From the NCBI GenBank assembly GCA_963824095.1, contig CAWGNS010000008.1:620001-684000 (forward strand): a stretch of DNA of 64,000 bases. Reading direction: 5' to 3'. The stretch's first letter is position 1; each line of letters starts with the position of its first letter. Shown here in pieces: positions 58,637 to 64,000 of this stretch. Below the pieces are notes generated by a model, which was given only the letters and a program-made list of their open reading frames with translations, did not search any database and was not told the DNA's origin. This DNA comes from JBBDWJ01 sp963824095 (GTDB lineage Bacteria; Acidobacteriota; Terriglobia; Bryobacterales; UBA6623). The translations under genes and the position numbers were made by a program.

Positions 58637-58700
58637 CAGTTATTTTAGTGACTGAAATATTCTATTTCGCTAGGATACTGCGAGTCAGAAGCGGAGTCAA
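58637..58700 (-). promoter_or_regulatory. sigma-70 promoter and candidate ROK operator of the receptor gene
   Basis: Minus strand: TTGACT (58695-58700), a 17-base spacer, then TATCCT (58672-58677). Downstream of the -10, bases 58637-58659 match the ROK promoter site at 60221-60243 in 18 of 23 positions. The plus-strand palindrome is CAGTTATTTTAGTGACTG (58637-58654). Confidence 0.72.
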
Positions 58701-58756
58701 GAGCGTTTTGGAGATTTCGGCAAGCCGGCCGCGGGCACCCTGGCCGGGGGACCCGG

Positions 58757-60007
58757 TCAGGCGGTGAGGCTGCTGCCGAGAGGCGCCCAGGCCGGAGTGC
58801 TCTCTTCGTGGTCGAAGCGGTGAAAGAACCGGTCGAGGACGACGGCGACCGAGCCCAACAGGGCGGCGTTAGCACCGTTGGCGGAAGGGTAGATGTGCAG
58901 TCGCGCCAGCAGGTAGGGGGCGACACGGCTTTGCACGGCGCTCATCAACGGGCCGCGAACGAGGTCCCAGCCCTCGGCGGCATAGTCGCCGAGCACGATG
59001 GTGTCGGGGTTGAGCGCCCAGATCAGGTTGACCAGGCCGGCGCCGAGCTCGGCGGCCGTCTGCTGCACGGCGCGAACGGCGGCGGGATTGCTTTCCCGCG
59101 CCAGCCGTACGACCTGCTCCGCCGAGGTCACCGCGGTGCCGTTCGACCGCGAGCCGGCGTACTCGTGATAGAGCCGGATCAGCGCGAAGTCGGCGGCGTA
59201 CTGTTCCCAACACCCGACGTTGCCGCAGGGGCAGGGCCGGCCGCCATCCAGATGCAGGCTGACGTGGCCGAACTCGGCGGCCGCCGCCGAGCCGGCATGT
59301 AACAGGTGGCCGTTGATGATGACCCCGGTGCCCAGGCCGGTGTGCAGGCAGACAAAGACGAAGTGGTTCCCCATGTTGCGTTCGGGGGAGAACCAGCGTT
59401 CGGCCAACGCCGAGAGTTTTGCGTTGTTTTCGCAATGAAAACGCACATCGAGGCCGTTGGAGAGGATCTCGCCGGCGCGCACGTTGACCCAGCCGAGGTT
59501 CTCGGCGGCCTGCACGATGCCGGTGGAGGAATCGACCGAGCCGGGCACGGCGACGCCCACTCCCAGCACGTTGTCGCGGCCGTGCTCGAGGACCACGGCG
59601 CGGATCGCGTGGTGAATGCGGCTCAGAAAAAGCCGCGGATTGGGGTGCCAGGCGATCGACTCGCAGCTCAGAATCTTTCCTTCCAGATCGGCGGCGGCGA
59701 CGCGCGATTCAGCCAGCGAGATTTCCACGCCCACAACCACGCGGGCGTCCGAGCGCAGGTACAGCCCGGTCGGCTTGCGGCCCACTTGCGCATGGTTGGC
59801 GGACTTCTTCTCGACCAGCAGTTTGTGCTTCTTGAGGCGGCCGACAACGTAGGTGAGCGAACTGGGCGACAGCCCGGTAATGCGCGCCACGTCGAGACGC
59901 GAAACCCCAGGATTGCTGCGAATCACATTGAGAACCAGGCGTTCGTTGGCTTGGCGCAGTGTGGATTTGCGTAGGGCCCCCGAGGTCGTGAAAGTGACTG
60001 CGGACAT
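58757..60007 (-). CDS. ROK-family (NagC/XylR-type) transcriptional repressor
   Basis: A 416-aa ROK protein with an N-terminal winged helix (SRLDVARITGLSPSSLTYVV, GRLKKHKLLVEK). The ROK fold contains GVGVAVPGSVDSSTG, CLHTGLGTGVIING and the zinc-binding CPCGNVGCWEQY. The ligand is presumably a sugar or sugar phosphate. Its promoter has a palindrome between -35 and -10, and the receptor gene downstream has the same palindrome, which supports autoregulation plus control of the receptor. Confidence 0.9.
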   Translation of the reverse strand: MSAVTFTTSGALRKSTLRQANERLVLNVIRSNPGVSRLDVARITGLSPSSLTYVVGRLKKHKLLVEKKSANHAQVGRKPTGLYLRSDARVVVGVEISLAESRVAAADLEGKILSCESIAWHPNPRLFLSRIHHAIRAVVLEHGRDNVLGVGVAVPGSVDSSTGIVQAAENLGWVNVRAGEILSNGLDVRFHCENNAKLSALAERWFSPERNMGNHFVFVCLHTGLGTGVIINGHLLHAGSAAAAEFGHVSLHLDGGRPCPCGNVGCWEQYAADFALIRLYHEYAGSRSNGTAVTSAEQVVRLARESNPAAVRAVQQTAAELGAGLVNLIWALNPDTIVLGDYAAEGWDLVRGPLMSAVQSRVAPYLLARLHIYPSANGANAALLGSVAVVLDRFFHRFDHEESTPAWAPLGSSLTA

Positions 60008-60601
60008 GGCAGTGAGTTCCGGTTACAAACGTCGTTGCCCCAGACGTTGCGGACTGGGACGATGGGGCACGGAGCCAGGGCCGCAACCGCCGATCTGCAA
60101 CTCGGCCTGGGCTCGCACCAGCGGGGCATCGCCAACGGTCCGGCCGGCACGAGCCGATATAGGCGCGCGCGGCAATCCCGGCGCACAAGGCGGCAAGGCT
60201 CCCCCTCCTGGACTACGAATTATTTCAGTAAGTGTAATTACTGTCAAGCCGCATACGTAGTAACTCTCTCCGGGAGGGTCACGGGAATCCGGCGCGCTCG
60301 TGCGGCGGTCGTCCAAGGAACAAGTATACTCCTGCTGGCGTACGACTCCGCGATCGCGGGGCCAGTGCCGCCAGCGCTTCCCGCCGCGCCCGCAGCGAGT
60401 CTGGACCGCGCCATATCGAGGGATTCGAGGGCATGCCGCGAAAGCGAGGTCGGAACCGGCGAGGTGGTTCAACAATCGCAACTTGCACCGCCGAAACGTG
60501 TAAGTGCGACGGGAACAATCCGGCGTTTTCGATATCATTGGGTGGTGAACTACAGGGGCTTGCGGGGCGGTTCGAGCGACGACGGGAACGACGCATGGCG
60601 C
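60008..60601. other. divergent intergenic region between ROK and PQQ dehydrogenase genes
   Basis: A 594-base stretch with the ROK promoter and operator near 60.22-60.25 kb. Frames that run through it on both strands lack protein-like patterns. I found no clear promoter for the PQQ dehydrogenase gene. Confidence 0.5.
60219..60247 (-). promoter_or_regulatory. ROK gene promoter with embedded palindromic operator
   Basis: Minus strand: TTGACA (60242-60247), a 17-base spacer, then AATAAT (60219-60224). A perfect inverted repeat CAGTAA-N6-TTACTG (60226-60243) fills the spacer and touches the -35, the ideal place for repression. Confidence 0.75.
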
Positions 60602-62977
60602 ATGCCTAAGGCGTTTCGACACGTTCAGGCGACTGCCCTGCTGCTGGCGGCGATCGCGACGTTGGCGCAGGCCCAGGAGTGGCACTACACCTCGGGAGAC
60701 GCGGGCGGCACAAAGTATTCCGAGCTGAAGCAGATCGACCGCGGCAACGTGCGGAAGCTTCGCCCGGCGTGGATCTTCCACACCGGCGACGTCAGCGACG
60801 GCACGAAATGGCGCACGCGGAGCGCATTTGAGGCCACGCCGCTGGTCGTGCGCGGCGTGATGTACGTGACGACCCCGTTTTCGCGGGTGATTGCCCTCGA
60901 TCCGGAGACGGGCCGCGAGCTGTGGAGTTTCGACCCGCGGCTGGACCGCACCGAGTCGGCCAACCTGTTTATCAATCGCGGGGCGGCGTGGTGGTCCGAC
61001 GGCCGCAACAACCGCATCTTTCTGGGCACTCTCGACGGCCGCCTGTTTTCGCTGGTGGCCGAGACCGGCAAGCCCGACGAGTCATTCGGCGCAAGCGGAT
61101 GGGTCGATCTGCGCCAGGGCGTGGCCGGCGATTTCCCCAATCAGCGGATCGGAATGACCTCTCCCCCGCTCGTCTACAAGAACCTGGTCATCTGCGGATC
61201 GCTGGTTCCGGACGGAGAGCCGCGCGGGCCGTCGGGCGATGTGAGGGCCTACGACGCTCGGTCGGGCAAATTGGTCTGGACGTTCCATACCGTGCCGCGA
61301 GGCGATGAGTTCGGCGCGGACACCTGGCCCGAGGGGGCGCGCGAGAAACGCGGCGGATTGAACGCCTGGGCTCCGCTTTCGGTCGACCAGGGGCGCGGCA
61401 TACTGTTTATCCCTTTGACTTCACCCGCGACGGACTACTACGGGGGCGACCGCAAGGGCAACGACCTGTTTGGCAATTCGCTGGTCGCCGTGGATGCCGC
61501 CAGCGGCAAGCGGCTGTGGCACTTCCAGACCGTGCACCACGACACCTGGGACTACGATCTTCCGGCGCAGCCCGTGCTAGTGCAGGTCCACAAAGGGGGC
61601 AAGACGATCGATGCCGTGGTGCAGGTGACCAAGACGGGATTCACGTTTATCTTTGACCGCGTCACCGGCGAGCCCGTGTTTCCGATCGAAGAGGCGCCCG
61701 TCCCGGCCAGCCAGACGCCCGGCGAGCAGTCCTCGCCCACTCAACCCCGGCCGGTGAAACCGCCGCCTTACCTGCGGCAGGGGATGACCGTCGACGAGTT
61801 GACGAATGTGACGCCGGAGTCACGCGCCTACTGTGCCCAACTGATCCAGGGCGCGGTGTTCGGCAAGATTTTTACCCCGATCGGCCTCAGGCCGACCGTT
61901 CTCTTTCCGGGGACCAACGGCGGCGCGAACTGGGGCGGCGCATCGTACGATCCGCAGACGCATACGATCTACGTCAACTCCATGGACGTGGGCATGATGT
62001 ACCACATGGTGGCGCGGCCGGCGGATGCGGAAATCCCCTACCGGCAAAGAGGGTCGGGGTCGCCCAACTCCCGCTTCTGGGACCCCGATCTGCTTCCCTG
62101 CCAGCAGCCTCCCTGGGGCGCGCTCACCGCGATTGATCTGGACCAGGGCAGCTTCCGGTGGCGCTCGGTATTGGGCGTGGTCGACAAGTTGATCGCGCGC
62201 GGGCTTCCGCCCACCGGCGCGCCCAATCTCGGCGGTTCGCTGACCACCGCGGGCGGATTGGTTTTCATCGGGGCGACCAACGACAGCCGCTTCCGCGCTT
62301 TCGACAAAGACACCGGCAAACAATTGTGGGTCACCAAGCTGCCGGCCAGCGCTCATGCCTCGCCCATGACCTTTCGTGGGGAAAAGAGCGGCCGCCAGTA
62401 TATCGTTGTCGCGGCCGGCGGCGGCAATAAGTATAACGAGATGTTTTCGGATTCGTTGATCGCTTTCGCACTGCCGACGGATGCGGCCGACGCGCCGCCG
62501 CTGGTGAGTTACTCCAAGGCCGTGGCGCGTGAAGCAGAGGTGGTTGCCGCGCCCAGAGTCGAGGGCGGCAAGGAAATGTTCGACCACCAACGGCATGCGG
62601 CGCTGGAATTGGAGTGCACCCACTGCCACAAAGATGCGGCGACGGGAGTGCGCGCGGGGTTCCCGGCCGCCTCGGTTTGCCTGGCGTGCCACAGCAGCGG
62701 GAATCGCGACAACGAGGATATCCGGAAGCTGGTGGCGATGGCCCCCGACAGCGAGGTGGTTCCCGAGACGCCGGTCTATCGGCTGCCCGATTTCGTGTTT
62801 TTCCGGCACAGCGCCCATGCCGCAAATGGCCTTAGCTGCGCGAGGTGCCACGGCGAGGTTCCGACGCAGTCCCGGATTCAGGCCGTGCTTCCGATGAAGA
62901 TGGCGGCGTGCGTTCAATGCCACCAGACGGAAAAAGCTTCCGTGGCGTGCACGACTTGCCATGAGCTGAGCCAGTAG
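60602..62977 (+). CDS. PQQ-dependent dehydrogenase fused to a pentaheme cytochrome tail
   Basis: A 791-aa exported protein (signal ATALLLAAIATLAQAQ). Residues ~25-610 are a PQQ beta-propeller related to membrane glucose/quinate dehydrogenases (WHYTSGDAGGTKYSELKQI, VIALDPETGRELWSFDP, HHDTWDYDLPAQPVLV, GGSLTTAGGLVFIGATND). The last ~150 residues form a class III-like cytochrome with five CxxCH motifs: CTHCH, CLACH, CARCH, CVQCH and CTTCH. Usual relatives end after the propeller or carry one heme. The tail would pass electrons from sugar or alcohol oxidation to another carrier. ATG 60602 is the first start with a signal peptide. Confidence 0.87.
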   Translation: MPKAFRHVQATALLLAAIATLAQAQEWHYTSGDAGGTKYSELKQIDRGNVRKLRPAWIFHTGDVSDGTKWRTRSAFEATPLVVRGVMYVTTPFSRVIALDPETGRELWSFDPRLDRTESANLFINRGAAWWSDGRNNRIFLGTLDGRLFSLVAETGKPDESFGASGWVDLRQGVAGDFPNQRIGMTSPPLVYKNLVICGSLVPDGEPRGPSGDVRAYDARSGKLVWTFHTVPRGDEFGADTWPEGAREKRGGLNAWAPLSVDQGRGILFIPLTSPATDYYGGDRKGNDLFGNSLVAVDAASGKRLWHFQTVHHDTWDYDLPAQPVLVQVHKGGKTIDAVVQVTKTGFTFIFDRVTGEPVFPIEEAPVPASQTPGEQSSPTQPRPVKPPPYLRQGMTVDELTNVTPESRAYCAQLIQGAVFGKIFTPIGLRPTVLFPGTNGGANWGGASYDPQTHTIYVNSMDVGMMYHMVARPADAEIPYRQRGSGSPNSRFWDPDLLPCQQPPWGALTAIDLDQGSFRWRSVLGVVDKLIARGLPPTGAPNLGGSLTTAGGLVFIGATNDSRFRAFDKDTGKQLWVTKLPASAHASPMTFRGEKSGRQYIVVAAGGGNKYNEMFSDSLIAFALPTDAADAPPLVSYSKAVAREAEVVAAPRVEGGKEMFDHQRHAALELECTHCHKDAATGVRAGFPAASVCLACHSSGNRDNEDIRKLVAMAPDSEVVPETPVYRLPDFVFFRHSAHAANGLSCARCHGEVPTQSRIQAVLPMKMAACVQCHQTEKASVACTTCHELSQ

Positions 62978-63174
62978 GTTGCGCCTGGCATCCGTGGAAA
63001 CTTCGCTCTGCGCTTCGACCGCCCTTCGGCCCACTGGCTCACGCGCGCGGCTCTGATTTCGCGCTTCGCTTCTGCGCCGAGGTCTGGTTGGCTGCAGAGC
63101 GGCCTTGTAGCCGCGAAGGGGTTTACTGCCGCGAAGGTGTTTTGTTGCCGCGAAAGGGCCGCCGCCCTCAGGTT
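62978..63174. repeat. dispersed intergenic repeat, degenerate copy D, with short direct repeats
   Basis: The gap between converging genes contains CCTTCGGCCCACTGGCTCAC and GCGGCTCTGATTTCG (63030-63060), matching the right ends of copies A and B. Then three direct copies of GCCGCGAA(A)GG follow at about 63110-63155. The 41-base core is absent. Confidence 0.55.
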
Positions 63175-63999
63175 TCATTCGCAGCGTAGTGCGACCACCG
63201 GCGAGATTCGGGTGGCTCGGCGGGCTGGCAGGTAGCCGGCGAGCGCCGATGCCGCAACGAGTACGGCGGTGGCGGCGATCGACACGGCCGGGTCCATCGG
63301 GGGAACTCCATAGAGCTGCGACTCGATGAGCTTGCCGATGGCCAGCGCCAGCGGCGCGCCGATCAGCACGCCGACAGCCGCCAGCAGCAACGCTTCCCGC
63401 AGCACGAGTTGGAAAATGCTGCCGCGCTGCGCGCCGAGCGCCATGCGAACCCCGATCTCGTGGGTGCGCCGCGCCACCGAAAAAGCCGCCACTCCGTAAA
63501 GCCCGATCGCGGCCAGCAGCGTCGCCAGCGCGGCAAAGGCCGCCGACAGACGCGCGAACAGGCGCTCGATGTAGTGAGTTTCCTCGACCTGGTGTTCGAC
63601 CGTTTTCACGTCGAAAACCGCCAGCGCGGGGTCGATGTCGCGAACGGCGTCCAGAGCCCCGCGAGCCAAGGTTTCGGGTTCGCCGCGCGCGCGGAGATAG
63701 AAGGCCAGGTGGCTCAGGGTTTGGTCCTGCAACAGCGGCCAGTAGGTCCGCGGCCAGTCGTCTTCCTTCAGATCGGTTTCCTTGTGGTCCTTGACGACGC
63801 CGACGATCTCAAACGGCAGCGGCGGCTTATCCAGGAAGGAGCCCAAATGGCGGCCCAGGGCGCCGGCCGGGGAATCGCAGAAGCGCTTCGCAAAGGTTTC
63901 GTTCACGATGACGACCTTGGGCGACCCTAACCTATCGCGCTCGGTGAAATCGCGGCCGGCGAGCAAGCCGATTCCCAGCGTCGAAAAGAAGCCGGGCAA
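63175..63999 (-). CDS. ADOP/MacB-like FtsX-family permease, partial
   Basis: The C-terminal 274+ residues of an ABC-type permease; the gene runs off the window end. A periplasmic MacB-like part (IVNETFAKRFCDSPAGALGR, FEIVGVVKDHKE) is followed by an FtsX core with three or four helices (AAFAALATLLAAIGLYGVAA, EIGVRMALGAQRGSIFQLVL, LLLAAVGVLIGAPLALAIGK). This is typical of the Acidobacterial duplicated orphan permeases, which lack an adjacent ATPase. Function is unknown. Confidence 0.88.
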   Translation of the reverse strand: MPGFFSTLGIGLLAGRDFTERDRLGSPKVVIVNETFAKRFCDSPAGALGRHLGSFLDKPPLPFEIVGVVKDHKETDLKEDDWPRTYWPLLQDQTLSHLAFYLRARGEPETLARGALDAVRDIDPALAVFDVKTVEHQVEETHYIERLFARLSAAFAALATLLAAIGLYGVAAFSVARRTHEIGVRMALGAQRGSIFQLVLREALLLAAVGVLIGAPLALAIGKLIESQLYGVPPMDPAVSIAATAVLVAASALAGYLPARRATRISPVVALRCE

Positions 64000-64000
64000 C

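Noticed and set aside
55643..58648. 1001-codon open frame on the plus strand
   Set aside because: Antisense shadow of the receptor gene; no protein-like domains.
60023..60781. 252-codon minus-strand frame between ROK and PQQ genes
   Set aside because: It covers the ROK promoter and the start of the PQQ gene and has random GC-rich composition.

Overview
The window looks like an Acidobacteriota chromosome of the Bryobacterales/Solibacter type. It is GC-rich and carries four large Oar-like TonB-dependent receptors, two VWFA-related Acidobacterial-domain proteins, a beta-propeller protein with a Solibacter-type C-terminal domain, a PSD1/DUF1501 pair, and the C-terminal end of a duplicated-permease (ADOP/FtsX) protein. 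No rRNA, tRNA, CRISPR array, transposase or phage gene was recognised.

Layout. (1) 0.5-1.5 kb: one unrecognised gene followed by a dispersed repeat. (2) 13.3-1.6 kb, minus strand: an ECF sigma factor, a membrane anti-sigma factor, a TonB-dependent receptor (one frameshift), an exported two-domain hydrolase with a carbohydrate-binding-like N terminus, and a heptaheme cytochrome c. The first three overlap end to start, so this reads as a sigma-controlled uptake and degradation operon. (3) 13.8-33.8 kb: a GntR/FCD regulator, a receptor, three GH20-like exported glycosidases (one broken), a DUF4838 glycosidase, a TIM-barrel protein, a Gfo/Idh dehydrogenase, an amidohydrolase/deacetylase, a phosphotriesterase-family hydrolase, a SelA/DgaE-like PLP enzyme and a split DMT transporter. 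Two distant promoters in this block share a nearly identical operator-like sequence. The enzyme set fits an oxidative amino-sugar route (dehydrogenase, lactonase, deacetylase, ammonia lyase), which is the main candidate system here. (4) 33.8-34.7 kb: a decayed purU. (5) 35.2-41.4 kb: a PSD1 cytochrome and DUF1501 pair, then an orphan sugar-type binding lipoprotein. (6) 42.1-52.8 kb: a Spy/CpxP-like protein, two VWFA proteins, a receptor with a glycine-rich insert, a beta-propeller protein and a DUF1328 miniprotein. (7) 53-60 kb: an acetylxylan-esterase-like double hydrolase, a receptor and a ROK repressor. Both the receptor and ROK promoters carry the same palindrome. (8) 60.6-64 kb: a PQQ dehydrogenase fused to a pentaheme tail, then the partial permease.

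A degenerate repeat family lies in four of the six convergent gene junctions. Several genes carry single-base frameshifts. These may be genuine decay or sequence error, and reads are needed to decide.
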